From contig QNQO01007628.1 of the NCBI GenBank assembly GCA_003290165.1, positions 62,001 to 126,000 of the forward strand: a stretch of 64,000 nucleotides of DNA. The letters run 5' to 3'. The notes beneath the pieces were generated by a model that was given only the letters and a program-made list of their open reading frames with translations, was not told the DNA's origin and made no database searches. Of the stretch, positions 34,071-46,230 are shown piece by piece. The position numbers and the translations under genes are program-made. The stretch is from Berberis thunbergii. Taxonomy: Eukaryota > Streptophyta > Magnoliopsida > Ranunculales > Berberidaceae. How positions within the stretch are numbered: the first letter of the stretch is position 1; every line of letters begins with the position of its first letter.

Positions 34071-34589
34071 TTGATCAAAATTAGGTGTTGAAGGAGAAAT
34101 TAGGGCAAAAACATTTTCTTTCTTTCTTATTTTTCTTCATGTTTTATATCTCCGTCGCTAAGCGAATTCAGGTGTTGAAGGAGGAATCACGTCGGAGGAC
34201 TCGTCGTTGATAAACAAAATGGAGGAAAACTGAGGAGAACAGGAAGATGAAGAATCCATTGCTAACCGAGAGGGAGGAAAGATTTGAAGCCATTTGTGAA
34301 TTCAAGTGATCAAGAGAGAGGAAGGGAAAGATTGATCTCTGTCTTCACATCTGCGAACTCTAGTTGACGAGTCACGAGATCTTTGTCACCTTACAGAATC
34401 ACGGACCTCGCAAACAAATAGAAAAACATTAAGTAAACAAGTAGAACAACACAACTTTGCCACAAAACATTCGATCCTCAACAATGGATTGTCACATGTG
34501 AGGAAGAGTATAATAAAAGAGGAAGGAAACAGATGAGGAAAACAGGGAAACTTTTGGCAGGCAATTTGAATTTAAAACTAGATGGATAA

Positions 34590-34855
34590 TGTTGTAATTT
34601 TGCTTGTTGTTAGTTAAGTGGAGGGAACACCATCCACTTGTTAGTTTGTTAGAAGTAGCTTTCAGAATTCAGTTAGACTCTCTGTATAAATAGAAAAACA
34701 AGAGATGGATGAAAAAAAGAAGAAGAAATTGAATAGTAGAAGGCTGTGGTTAAAAAAGAATAGAGAATAAATTGTTGTACTTGTTTTTTTTGAATTGATA
34801 AATCCGCAAAACTATTTTCTTCCAATTTGTTCTTCTTCAAGTCACCATTGTGACA
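34590..34855 (+). repeat. 5' LTR of a Ty3/gypsy element
   Basis: It runs from TGTTGTAATTTTGC at 34590 to TTGTGACA at 34855, directly before the primer-binding site. It contains 'CTGTATAAATAG' near 34680-34692, a TATA-like box. The 3' LTR was not found because the element is truncated. The left border is set by the TG start and is approximate. Confidence 0.6.
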
Positions 34856-34857
34856 TT

Positions 34858-34869
34858 TGGTATCAGAGC
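34858..34869 (+). other. tRNA-Met primer-binding site of the gypsy element
   Basis: TGGTATCAGAGC is complementary to the 3' end of plant initiator tRNA-Met and lies two bases after the LTR. It primes minus-strand synthesis. Confidence 0.9.
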
Positions 34870-34898
34870 TAGCTTCTGATATCTGGAACTAGACAGCC

Positions 34899-37800
34899 AT
34901 GGAAACCAGATCTAAAGAACTAGAATCAATGTTGAAGGAGACAAAGAAGATGCAACTGGCGACATCAAGACAGCTTGAACTTGTGAAGGTTGAAATGAAA
35001 TAGATAGCATTAGTAAATGAGGCTCAGGAGAAGAGACTAGATGCAAGAATGGAACAACTAGTTCATATGATACAAAGTACTCACAGAGATGGCAGACATA
35101 TTGGAGAGAGTTCGAATCTTGTTTCTCGGATCAATGAGTCTTCCAGATCACAAATGGAAACTCCTCTCCATGCTCCATTGGAGGACACTGATATGTATTC
35201 TCAATTACCTAAGCTTGAGTTCCCTTCATTTGATGGTTCTAATCCTAGATCATGGATCAAGAAGTGTGAGAGGTATTTCACCTTCTATCAAGTTTTAGAA
35301 GAAAATAAGGTTGCTACTGCTTCCATTCATCTAAGTGGAAGAGCTGACCTATGGTTCTTGGATTACTAAATCAGCAATGAAATGCTTAACTGGACTATGT
35401 TTACTCATGACATTTGTGAATGGTTTGAGGTCTCCATTTTGGAGAACTATGTGGGATTCTTTAACAAGCTGAAACAAGAAACCTCTGTGGAAGACTATTA
35501 TGACGAATTTGAGGAATTAAAATCTTTAATGATGGCACACAATAAGCACCTAGATCCAACCTACTTCGTGATGAGTTTTCTAAGTGGATTAAAACCTGTC
35601 AGATCTTTAATTCAGATGTTTAATCCTACATCAGTGACCCAAACATTCAATGTTGCAAGGATGCAAGAAACCTCTATTGGACCAAGCCAAATTCCCACCA
35701 GAAATAACAACTACACAACCACAGTCCTTAAACCTAACATTCATCCATCAATAAATCCTACTACATGCAAACCACCAACTCAAACTTCATCTAGCTCATG
35801 GCCTCAAACCAACACTTAACAACAGACAAGAAACAACTACCATTCAAATAACCACCACACTGTCAGGTTTTCACCTTCCATACCATCCATTAAAAGGTTA
35901 TCACCCGCCTAAATGAAAGCTAAAAGAGATAGAGGATTGTGCTATAATTGCGATGAGTTATACAAACCTGGCCACTTGTGCAAACAACAACACCTATACA
36001 TGCTTGTGCCTGATGAAAACCTATGTGAAGAACCAAGTAGTGACCAAGCTGAAACTGAGAATTTAATTCAGGAATTGCAATCTGACATAGAAGTTTCTTT
36101 GCACACCATACATGGTAGTCATTCCATCAATACTATATTGCTGAAGGGACAACTAAAGAAGACGACTATCTCTTTTTTGATCGACACATGAAGCACCCAT
36201 TCATTTATTGACCCTCAAGTAATCAAAGAAACCAATTGGCCAACTGTTTTGACGGCCCAAATGATAGTGAAAGTCGCAAATGGGGAGCAATTGCTTAGTA
36301 ATGCAATTTGTCAGAACCTACAATGGACCATGAATGGCATTGTCTTTGAAGGAAAAGTAAGAGTATTATCTCTGGGAGGGTAGGACATGGTCCTAGGAGG
36401 AGACTGGCTTAAACCATTTGGGGACATAATCATTAATCTCCAGAAATTACAACTTACTCTTACCATTGATGGACAACCTATGACTCTTCAAGGCACTACT
36501 AGTAAAGGGTCTTTATACCTAATGGAACCCAAGGGAATAACTAAATTCTTCAATAAACACTTAGCCTGCTTCTTGGGCCAACTCTTTGCCATTTCATTTA
36601 TAGAGTCACAACAACAACCACCACCACTAGAAATACAACACCTATTGGCAGACTTTGAGGATATTTTCCAAGTGCCTACAACCCTACCACCCACAAGATC
36701 ACTAGACCATAAAATACCCTTAAAGTCTAACTCCCTCCCTCCCTCTCAAAACCCCTACATGCAGAAAACAGTGGTGGAACAGTTAATACAAGAAATGCTT
36801 CATGTTGGTCTTATTAAACATTCATACCACCCATTTGCAGCCCCCATTTTACTGGTAAAGAAAAAGGATAACACTTGGAGATTTTGTGTTGACTATAGGA
36901 GGCTAAATGATATAACCATTAAGGATAGGTTCCCCATGCCTTTGATAGATGAGCTACTGGATGAATTACATGGAGCCACAGTATGCTCTAAGCTTGACTT
37001 AAGGTCTGGATACCATCAAATCCTGGTCCTCCCCCTAACATTCATAAAACAACATTTAAGACTCACCATGGACATTTTGAGTTCAAGGTGATGCCCTTTG
37101 GCCTTACCAATGCGCCTACATCTTTTCAAACTCTAATGAACTTCCATTTCCAACCCTACCTTTGGAAATTCATATTGGTCTTTTTTTTATGATATACTCA
37201 TATATAGCTCTTCACTCTCACATCATTTGGACCATCTCCATGCAACCCTCCTTGTCCTAAGACAACACCAGTTATATGCCAAACTATCAAAATGTTGTCT
37301 TTTGCAACCTAAACTAAAGTATCTAGGTCACATCATCAGCCAAAATAGTGTTGAACCAGATCCCTAAAAGATTGAAGCTATGGTACAATGGCCTATTCCT
37401 ACTTCACTAAAACAGTTAAGAGGGTTTCTTGGTTTAACTAGTTACTATAGGAAATTTATCCAACATTATGGGCAGGTGGCACAACCTCTTTCTGATTTGC
37501 TCAAAACGAACAATTTTTAGTGGTCTGAACAATCTACTCAGTCTTTCCTAACACTCAAAGAAGCAATTTGCAAAGCTCTTGCACTCACTCTTCCTGACTT
37601 TAGTTTTCCATTCACTCTTGAGACTGATGCTTGCTCAAGAGGAGTTGGAGCCGTGCTTTCTCAACATGGCAAGCCCATTGGTTTCTTCAGCAGGGCCTTG
37701 GGTCCCAAAAACCATTCACTCTCAACCTATGAAAATGAATTGCTGGCTATTGTACTTGCCTGTGAACAAGTGGAGGTCTTACCTCGTAGGATCAAAATTT

Positions 37801-38475
37801 TATATCCTAACAGACCATCAAAAGTATCAGGTATTTCCTGTCTCAAAAGGTCACTACTATCTTACAACAGAGGTGGCTATCCAAGTTGCTAGGCTATGAC
37901 TACGAGATCCAATACAAGAAGGGTGTGGAAAACAAAGTAGCTGATGCATTGTCTAGGTTTACTGAAGAAACTGCTAGCCACTATGATATCACAAGGGTTT
38001 CCAACATGGCTACAAGAAGTGGTTTCTAGCTACACTCAAGATGCCTTTGCTCAACAATTCATTTAGAAGTTGAATCTAGACCCACAAGCTATTCATCATT
38101 ACTCCTTCATTCAAGGTCTGCTCAAATATAAGAACTCTATCTACATTGGGTATTTTGGCAACCTACAGACACAACTCCTATAGACCCTTCATAATTCTCC
38201 CATGGGAGGACACTCAGGTATCAATGCTACTTACAAAAAGCTAAAAGCACACTTCTACTGGAAGGGCATGCAAACTGATGTTACTAATCACATTATCAGT
38301 TGTGATCCTACAACCTCTACCAATACCAACTCAGGCATAGCAACACATATCCATGGACTTCATAGAAGGTCTACCCTCTTCTCAACATAAAACGATCATT
38401 TTGGTTGTTGTAGACAGACTAACCAAATATGCCCATTTCATAGCATTATCTCACCCATTCACAACCACCACTGTA
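34899..38475 (+). pseudogene. Ty3/gypsy gag-pol polyprotein, decayed and 3'-truncated
   Basis: Domains in order are gag (34899-35890: LEFPSFDGSNPRSWIKKCER, then EVSILENYVGFFNKLKQETS), the zinc knuckle CYNCDELYKPGHLC near 35938, a protease whose DTG reads IDT followed by a stop at 36189, and reverse transcriptase (36740-37530: [32 protein letters not shown], then [10 protein letters not shown] after a frameshift). RNase H follows (37600-37900: LETDACSRGVGAVLSQ), then integrase with the HHCC region (HNSPMGGHSGINATYKKLKA near 38187) and the core start [19 protein letters not shown] near 38405. At least ten stops or shifts are present, many as TAG/TAA in place of CAG/CAA. The DD box is damaged (FFYDILIYS near 37180). 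The frame is cut at 38475 by a CACTA terminus, and the rest of integrase and the 3' LTR are missing. Confidence 0.9.
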
Positions 38476-38540
38476 CACTACAAGAAACAGCCCATTAATA
38501 GCGTTTCAAATAATGCCTCTTGAGATAATGGACAGTAGGT
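38476..38540 (+). mobile_element. CACTA-type terminus interrupting the gypsy integrase
   Basis: CACTACAAGAAACAGCCC begins at 38476, directly after the integrase core frame. 'TAGCGTTTCAAATAATGCC' resembles CACTA subterminal sequence. The other end was not found, and pararetroviral sequence begins within about 100 bases. Confidence 0.5.
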
Positions 38541-38627
38541 CCATTAACCGATTGGAGAGAAAACGTTAGAACAGTCGTCTTCGTTAAGTGGGACTTTTGG
38601 TTCATCTTCTTCAACTGACTCTTCTGA

Positions 38628-39679
38628 TCAGATCTTGGACATTGTCTCAAACAATTGAGCTTTTGTAGGCTTGCCTCTGAGTTGCTTCTTCATGTGTTGA
38701 CGAAAAAGCTTTGCCTCTGAGGGAGGTTCAGTGGGATTCACCTGAGGAATAGGAGAATGATTTTTCCCGAAGAAGAAGCAGAAAACTCCTTCTTTTGCAA
38801 CTTTGGAGTAGTCGAATTGTGCCCACCATTTAACTTTGAAATGGCGACATAACCACATTGGGGCATTTTTGGATTGGTAAGGTTTGCACAGAGTCGTTTT
38901 GCTACAAGAATTGGAGGTTGGTACTTCTCTTGAAAAATTTTCCATCCTTCTAGAATAGCAGGAGGAATAATGTCTTGAATCAGACCAAAATGGCTCCACC
39001 AGCAGTATTAGAACCACAGAGGAACATACTTATGTTTGAACTTCTGACATAACAGAAAAAACCAAGAATGGCCACAGTTCTGCGATTGAATGAAAAAGGC
39101 TCTTGACCAAGCTAGCTTATAGTCAAGATAAGTGTAGGTTTGAGGAACATATTTCACTGAGAACTTCTTGTGATAATGGGGAAGCTAATTCCAATCTGCC
39201 TCTGAGAGAACTTTGAGGATCTGGCATTTGGAGAATGCAATCCATTTTGAATTGTCTTTATCATAGTGATGAGTGACTATGACAGAATCTGAGTCTCCGA
39301 GAATGAACTCATAGAATTCTTGTGACTTGTGGGTATCTACTTCCTCAAACTATTGTTGCTGAGGAAATAGATTCTTGGCTATGAGCTGGGGCTCTTTGAT
39401 GAATGCATACATGGATGGTTTTATCATGGTGATATATTCCAAGCATGCTTTTGGAATGTATAGGTTTGGTGTCGAAGTCTGCGGCTTTGTAAAACTTGTC
39501 ATGGAAAATCCAGCAACTTCTTCTTCTTGAATCAACGGAGTGAACTTTTGAGAAAGGGAAAAGGCATAAGAAAGAGGGGCCTGATGCTTAGACGTAGAAG
39601 ACGCTATAACATATTGGGATTTTGATTTGGGTTTTGAAAAGGGAGGAGGACAGGAAGAAGATGAGTTAGAAGAACTCAT
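38628..39679 (-). pseudogene. EPRV second reading frame (ORF2-like), broken
   Basis: Its ATG (39679-39677) overlaps the TGA that ends the RNase H frame (39678-39676). The first 109 codons are open to 39350 and start with a serine-rich segment (MSSSNSSSSCPPP). A TAG then stops the frame near 39350. Continuation is readable in the same direction down to about 38630, through several more stops. The protein family is known only from florendovirus-like genomes and has no assigned function. I describe it only as a broken remnant. Confidence 0.65.
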
Positions 39680-40986
39680 CTTTGCAGAAACTCTTTGGAT
39701 AAGAAATTTGCAAGGGAATTGTCATCTCCTTTTATAAACGTAATTTCAAAATCAAAGGTTGAAAGAAGACCTTGCCACCTGGCGAAGATCTGTTTTGACA
39801 CCAAATTTAAAACATCTTTTGTTAAAATCACTTTGGCGGATTGACAATCAACTTGTAAAAGAAATTTTTGATTTGTTAAATCATCTTGAAATTTCATGAT
39901 GCATAAAACAATTGCTAAAACTTCTTTCTTGACTGTAGAATAATTGTATTGAACTGGATTCCAAATACCTGAATGGTATCGGACTAATTGGATAGTAGAA
40001 TCTGAGATACGCTATTTAAGAATACCACCGTATCCTAGATTGGACGCATCAATTTCTACTATTTTGAAAGCATCTGGATTGGAGATCCCTAGGCAAGGAA
40101 GATGCTTGACTTTGGATTTGACTTGACGAACAATTTGTGAATGGATTTCAGTCCATGGGCCTGGATTTTTCTTAAGTCTGGCAAACAGAGGTTTAAGCGA
40201 AATTCGAAGGCCTTTGTAAAAATCCGCAACATAGTTAAGAGATCCTAAAAATCTTTGTAATTGGGTTTTATCTTTTAACTCATCTGGGAATTTGTTTGCA
40301 AAATCTATTGCTCTTGAGATGGGGGTAAGGGTTCCATGAAAAATCTTATGTCCTAGAAAACAGACATTTGTTTGAAACAAATTGGTTTTTTGTGCAGAAA
40401 GAACTAAACCATTTTCTTTGAAAAGTCTTTCAAATTGATACAAATGTTTCCAGTGAGCTGAAATTGATTCGGAGAAGACAAGTATATCATCGATATACAC
40501 AATTGTAAAATGGAAGAAAAGAGAAAAAATATCATTCATGATATTCTGAAACTCACTTGGAGCATTCTTAAGGCCAAAAGGCATAACATTCCACTCATAA
40601 TGACCGAATGGAACATTAAATGTTCTTTTGTAACGATCAATGGGGTGGATCTGGATTTTCCAAAATCCAGATTTGAGATCAAACTTAGAGAAGACACAGG
40701 CTGAGTGTAATCTTTTAAGAAGGTCTTTCTTATTTGGAATAGGATACCTAATCCATTGTAAAGCTGCACAACTCCAAGGTGACTTAGAATGTCTAATGAG
40801 TTGTTTAGAGAGCAAAGCTATGATTTCTTTCTTACAATGTTCCATAAGTTCAAAATTCATTTGAATTTTGCGAGCTTTAGTTGGAATCATTGAATCATTG
40901 AAAGAATGTTTATATGGAAGACGAACAACATGTCGACGTCTATGCCAAAATGCATTTGGAAGTTTAGAGCATAACTCTTTTATCAA
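39676..40986 (-). pseudogene. EPRV reverse transcriptase and RNase H region
   Basis: The frame from 40986 to 40012 is open and includes the catalytic YIDDIL box near 40490, the upstream SKFDLKSGFWKIQIHP motif near 40660, and the downstream FLGSLNYVADFY motif near 40225. These functions copy the viral pregenomic RNA into DNA. A TAG stops the frame at about 40012. The RNase H part continues in the same frame from 40011 to 39676, with QVDCQSAKV near 39850 and an ending FLQR followed by TGA. Only this one stop separates RT from RNase H, so this is the best preserved part of the viral remnant. Confidence 0.9.
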
Positions 40987-42014
40987 ATGTTCCTGATATT
41001 GAACAATTTGAGTTTAGAGTTTAGGATCCTGAACTTTCTCATCAATTCTTCGAAATGCAATATCTGTTTGAGAGATTGCAAATGTTGTTGTTTTTGGGTG
41101 ATGAAGTTAAGAAAACAAGTATTCTTCTGAATATTGTTGATTTTAATAACTTCGGGTTTGTAAATGAAGGGGAACTCAATATCTGTTCCAAGAATTTGAG
41201 TTTTGATACCTTCAGTTGTAACAGAAAATGGATAGATTGCTACAAAGAATGGTGTTCCAAGAATCATTTTTTGGGCCATATTTTGCACAAGCAAAAAGTC
41301 CTGTTTGATACAAACTTTACCTTGGCATATGTGTGCATTGGTTAATTTATATTGTATAGCCAGAGATGAATTTGTGGTAGTATACAATTTTTGTTTTGTT
41401 AATTAAAAGTATTTAGTAGGAATTAATCCTTCAGCAACACAGTTAAGATCAGCTCCTGAATCAATAAGGGCCTCACATGGAATTGTAATCTCCTTATTGA
41501 TGACTAGGTTTATATGACAACACCATCGCTGATGTGTAACTTGATTGATTTCATTGAGAAATTGAAGAGTAATTACTACTGGTGATTCAGAAGAAGATGG
41601 CATATCAAAAGAAGATTGTTGTAATCCATTGATTCGAAGATCAAGGAGGGAATGATTTTGTTTTAAAATCATAAACTCATTTTTGATATGATTAACTTCT
41701 TGCTGAAGATCCGAAATATTGACAGGGATAGAAGAAGAAGATGATCTTTTAAATCTGTCAATAATTTGTTTATGGTCATAAAATGGATTTATGACTTCTG
41801 GGGTTGGTTTTGTTGTTAAATTTGTTTTAATGTGTTGAAGATATTCTGTTTTTAACTTGGGATCTTCAATACGATCAACAAAGTCTAAAAGAATATTGGA
41901 TTCTTTTGTGTTTGAATGCATGTTTCTGCTTTTGATATTGTTGTAGTAGCATGCTTCTGCGCATTCATTAGGTTCGTCTGGATCAGATTGCTCAGAATCA
42001 GAAGAATTGTTCAA
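40983..42014 (-). pseudogene. EPRV aspartic protease region
   Basis: The frame 42014-41403 ends with CEALIDSGADLNCV near 41455; DSGA is the active-site motif of retroviral-type aspartic proteases, here of the caulimovirid kind that matures the polyprotein. A coiled-coil-like stretch (ISDLQQEVNHIKNEFMILKQ) lies upstream near 41700. A stop separates it from a second open piece, 41387-40983, which holds the rest of the protease (MILGTPFFVAIYPFSV near 41275) and the linker to reverse transcriptase. Confidence 0.75.
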
Positions 42015-42033
42015 ATTGAATATTTGAAAATCT

Positions 42034-43371
42034 TCAGTTCATAAGAACTTGTAAGAACATATTTTTGATGTCGTCAGGAGCCTGGAGTTCCTGAATCTTT
42101 TGGGCCGCTCTGTAATTATTTGCATAATGGCCTGGACATCCACATTTAAAGCATATGGGCTTTGAATGGGTCTGGGCTGGATATTTCTTGAAAGGCTTGG
42201 TAGGCTTGGGTTTGTGCATACCATGTTTCTTGGGCTGACTATAATACTGAATATAGTGTCTGGGCTTAAGTTGTTTAGGTCCATATTGTCGTTTGGACTT
42301 AAACTGTCTAGCTGGATGGGATCGATACAAGTTTTTGAATGAGATGACTTCTGATGAGGGTACTTAAAATCCTCAAAGCCATATTGCTGGCAGAAATCAC
42401 CAAGCTCCCGGGGGCCAGCGATGTTTTGTTTCTTGAGTTGATTTTTTAGCCTAAGATCATTAGAGATATGCAAAGCACATTTGTTAATGAAACTAATAAT
42501 ATCTCCAAATATAAGGCGATCATAAGGGATATCTTTTGAATATGTTGCTTGTAACCGTTCTCGAACAGTTTCTGCAAAGATTGGTGGAAGACCAGAAATG
42601 AACTTTTTTTTTTCCAAAAAGGGTTATTAGCATTTGGTTGAAACATAACCTTTTTAAGGAAGATGTCTTTGTAAAATCTGAAATGACTCAAAGTTGGACA
42701 TTTATGGATCATTAACAAATCTTTGGACTTATTTTGGAACTCACTGGGGTCACCCATAAAATGTTTCAGAATACAAAAAATTAGAGTATGAACTGAGTCA
42801 GGAATCTCTAATCCTTCTTCTGTCTTTATAGGATTGCCTAATAAATCAATTTTAACTTAATTAAAAATTGATTGTTGTTCCGCTAATGTAAGGTAATTAT
42901 CCCACCATCCTTTGAGAAGCCTAGAAAAGCCAACAATGATAAGAGAGGCAATAGTCCTATCATTTTTGCCTTCACTACAATGAGCCGAAGCCACATAACC
43001 ATTTCCTGGGTTAACTCAATGATATTTTCTTCAGTTAAACCATCTATATTCCAGGTATAGAGGTTACTGGTAGAAAATGAACCATAGACTTGAAGATGTT
43101 TCTCTTCATATTGCATGTCAGGGAACGATGGTCTTGGATAATAATTCCTAGTTGTAGGAAGTGGATTTTGATTCTTCCCATAAGTTTTAGCATACTTAAT
43201 AGGATTGACTTCATAATGGATGTAATTTAAACGATCCAGTTCAGCCATAGGATCAAAATCACTTTCAGACATGTCTTGTACCGACAAGGTATTGATTTGA
43301 TGATTATTGTTTAAATTGAGAGCAACCAATTTGAGATCAATATCTTTAATTAGCTGATTGGTTGTAGTCAA
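42034..43371 (-). pseudogene. EPRV coat-protein region with damaged zinc knuckle
   Basis: Several overlapping open pieces in shifting frames cover this region (43371-42883, 42757-42446, 42617-42039, 42330-42034). Near 42145 the sequence CFKCGCPGHYANNY has the C-x2-C-x4-H-x4 spacing of the caulimovirid coat-protein zinc knuckle, but the last cysteine is replaced by tyrosine (TAC). A basic, lysine/proline-rich stretch precedes it, as is usual for RNA-binding capsid proteins. Frameshifts near 42600 and 42340 break the region. Confidence 0.65.
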
Positions 43372-43937
43372 TACATTTTTTCTACCGTAGTAGGGACAAA
43401 GTATGACACTGGTTTTGGGGTATTTAAAGTTTGTAGAGATTGCTTATGAACTAATTGGGTGCTAGCCAATTGGTCTTGGTGTACCTGATCCTGGACAAGT
43501 TTATCACCAATCTCATGAAGCAATAAGTTGGTATAGTTATTTTGCTGAATAACTCTACCAATTCCACCAAGTGTATTTGTAACTTGGGGATCTTTGAAAG
43601 GTGATGCAAGGACATCACTTCCAAGGGTGGAAAATGTTATTTCCTCTAACGGTGGTAACACCGATTTTTTGATTGAATTTGTTTCAGTTGTATGCCAAGG
43701 TTTAGAATTAGTTTTGATAACATTGATGCTAGGAAGATAATCAGAGAAATACCATTCTAAAAATGATAAATTCTGCTTCATTTCTTCACAACAAGCATAA
43801 AATTGTCTCCCTAATTCAGTCCTTTGTTCTTCAGGGGTTTGAGCATACAATTGATCTCTTTTTTGGTTTGTTGTATGGTTGTACAAACTCGTTTTTAATC
43901 CATTTTTTGTTAAGGATGAATTATGTTTGTAAAACAT
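43368..43937 (-). pseudogene. EPRV polyprotein segment between movement and coat regions
   Basis: An open piece of 189 codons without a motif I recognise follows the movement-protein-like segment in the same direction. It contains LGRQFYACCEEMKQNLSFLE and a helical QDQVHQDQLASTQLVHKQSL stretch. It is bounded at both ends by frame changes. Confidence 0.5.
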
Positions 43938-44900
43938 ACAATTGAGGATGAGAAGGAGGATGATCTTCCATCTCAGACTGAGTAGGTGACTCAGAATTGT
44001 AAACTGGTTGCGAGATCTGAGGAAATTGTGGGTTATTCCTTAGACTAGCAAGATCTAGATGAGGAAGGACATCAGGTGTCTGTGTCCTTGGGATTTGTGA
44101 GGGTGATGTTTTGAAAGAAGATATTGATCTTCTTCCTGAGTCAAATAATTTTAGACTAGTGCGTCTTGACTCAGAGAATTGCAACTCAATTGTTATGTAT
44201 TCTAGAGTCAAGATTTGACTCAAGCGACTTGGAGCGGGTCGTCTTGGTTCAGTGGGTACCTGCCAAGTGACAGGAAGGGTGATTTGATTCCAGTGAATTG
44301 TCTTTGGGACAATAACACTTGTTTTTTCTTTATTGGCCTGAAAAATGATTGTATATCCTTTAGCAGACTCTATTAATGCCTTTGGACTTAGTTGAGTCTT
44401 CATGGCCTTGTATGTGATTTTGTAGATCAAAGCCAGAGGTTTTGATCCGGGAAGCATATCATATCCAGATGTCTGGATATTGAGTGTCAGTGTCTCAAGG
44501 ACGTGTGGATCCATAAGAGATACTGAGAAATTGGGGGTAACAATAGAAATTGATTGGACCCATTGCGAGGTTTGACTCAGCAATTCCTAAGAGCGGGTCA
44601 TCGAACCTATTGTGCGTACAATTGCGAAGAGCGATAAGGGCACAGGTATCTAACCCTATTCTTGTAAGGGTTTTTATCCCGATTTAAATCAATCCAATAT
44701 GGATATATTTGTAGTCATTATTTTGAAGGAATTCCAAAGTTTGATTTGAAAACAGTTGTTTGGATTCCATAGATTCATCAAAGGATATGGTTTGTTCAAC
44801 CATATTGATCAGATCTTCTATTTTTTTGTGAAAACAGAGATTTGGAAACATTGTAAATATTTTTGTAAGGAATTTCTGGTATTGACCATTTTTGCAAATT
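43921..44900 (-). pseudogene. EPRV movement-protein-like (30K) region
   Basis: The 220-codon frame 44583-43921 contains SGYDMLPGSKPLALIYKITY near 44420 and later proline/serine-rich sequence. Upstream, in other frames, the region to about 44900 contains NNDYKYIHIGLI near 44700 and a DDPLLGIAESNL-like piece near 44590, which together match the layout of 30K-superfamily cell-to-cell movement proteins of caulimovirids (recalled). A TAA near 44685 and a frameshift near 44590 break it. Confidence 0.6.
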
Positions 44901-45059
44901 CTTTTCTACTTCAGAAATTCTACATTCCATAAGCTTTACATCATCTGGAATCTGTCCTGACCTAGAGCTAGAAGCTCAGGTAAATTTTGAAAGCAAAGAC
45001 ATACTTCAAAATCGTTGGGGTTTGGAGATTGGGAACACTATATCCGGACCACCTACAGT

Positions 45060-45436
45060 TGGAACACCTCTATGGGACCACCTAAATTTTATATGATTTT
45101 TTTTTAAATTTGTCTCTCATTTTAAATTTTAATTGAGTACAACATTGATTTTCTAAAAGATTGTTAAGTCAACCACGTTAACTAGTGAATACTATTCTAT
45201 TGACTTTAATACCCCAACATGAATGCACATGCCAGATCCATAAAATCCCCAAAAATGCATCCAAATCTACCCGTTTTCTCCATCTGAACCAGCCAGACCT
45301 ACCACCATCAGCGGAAGTTTTCTCTCATTTCCTTCTTCCCCAAAAAGCAACAACAACTACTCCTTCCAGCTCTCAAATCCAGAACAAATATGAAGAAGAG
45401 CCGGAGTAGGAGAAATAAAATCAAGCATCATGTGTT
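45060..45436. mobile_element. Partial arm related to the 3.9-5.8 kb MULE-like element
   Basis: The blocks 'TCATTTTAAATTTTAATTGAG' (45117-45137), 'TTGTTAAGTCAACCACGTTA' (45163-45182) and a TTTTTTTT start match the terminal arms at 3902-4040 and 5650-5778. The homology is one-sided and stops before 45437, where a CACTA terminus begins. A 74-codon frame at 45185-45409 has no recognised domain. Confidence 0.45.
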
Positions 45437-45930
45437 CACTACACCAAAAACCCCCTTTAGCTACGCCGAGCTTGCCACGGTTCTAAACCGTTGGTTTATT
45501 TGCCACGGCCAAAAATTGTAGCTATATATACCAACGGCTTAAAACCGTGGGTAAAAAAACCCTGGCCACGGCTTAAAACCGTTGGTATATTTGGCACAGC
45601 TAAAAACCGTGGCTAATAGTAGCAACGGCTCCAGACCGTGGGCATTATTAGCAACGGCTTAAAACCGTTGCAACAAAAAACTCTAGCAACGGTTCTAAAT
45701 CGTGGCTCTGTCTAGCAACGGCTCAAAACCGTTGCAAAAAAATTTAGCAACGGTTCTAAACCGTGGCTATCTATAGCAACGGCTTAAAACCGTTGCAACA
45801 AAATTTTTTAGCAACGGTTATAAACCGTGGCTATGTCTAGCAACGGCTCAAAATCGTTGCAAAAAAAAATTTAGCAACGGTTCTAAACCGTGGCTATCTA
45901 TAGCAACGGCTCATAACCGTGGCTACATGA
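45437..45930 (+). mobile_element. 5' end of a second CACTA element (probably the outer one)
   Basis: CACTACACCAAAAACCCCCT at 45437 is followed by TAGCTACGCCGAGC and by dense CAACGGTTNTAAACCGTGGC/TTAAAACCGTTG subterminal repeats to about 45930. The first 300 bases closely match those of the element starting at 49952, in the same orientation. No 3' end with a matching GTT duplication was found before 49952, so its right end is either deleted or lies beyond the window. Confidence 0.75.
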
Positions 45931-45965
45931 AAAGCTGAAAAAAAAAATTGGGCGGGGTATTTTGG

Positions 45966-46230
45966 CGCTCGACCTTCCCTCCACTCGACTTCCATCGACA
46001 AAAAGCTTCCCTCCTCCCCTCCACTCGACATCGTCTCTTTCCTTGCTCCCTCCCTCGACTCAACTTCCCTGCTCCCTCCCTCGACTCGACTTCCCTGCTC
46101 CTTCTCCTTCCTTGCTCCCTCCCTCGACTTCCCTCCTGCCCTCCTTCCCTGCTCCCTCGACTTCCCTGCTCCTCCCTCGACTTCCCTCCTCCCCTGGCTT
46201 CCCTCCACTTGGCGTCTTCAAAATCGATCA
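45966..46230. repeat. CT-rich degenerate repeat
   Basis: Loosely repeated CCTCGACTTCCCTGCTCC-like units of about 18-30 bases occur here. Long frames on both strands arise from this composition only. Confidence 0.7.

Larger units (their letters stand above)
38560..45010 (-). mobile_element. Endogenous pararetrovirus (Caulimoviridae, florendovirus-like), decayed
   Basis: The minus strand carries, in transcription order, a 30K movement-protein-like region, a coat-protein region with a zinc knuckle, an aspartic protease, reverse transcriptase and RNase H. A second reading frame then starts in an ATGA overlap with the end of the first. Integrase is absent, which distinguishes it from a gypsy element. 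One large polyprotein followed by a second frame of unknown function is the florendovirus plan, as I recall it from the literature. All major segments are interrupted by stops or frameshifts. Both borders are approximate. It lies between two CACTA-related segments. Confidence 0.85.

Noticed and set aside
34858..34869. Possible tRNA-Met gene
   Set aside because: Only the 12-base complement of the tRNA 3' end is present directly after an LTR, so it is a primer-binding site.
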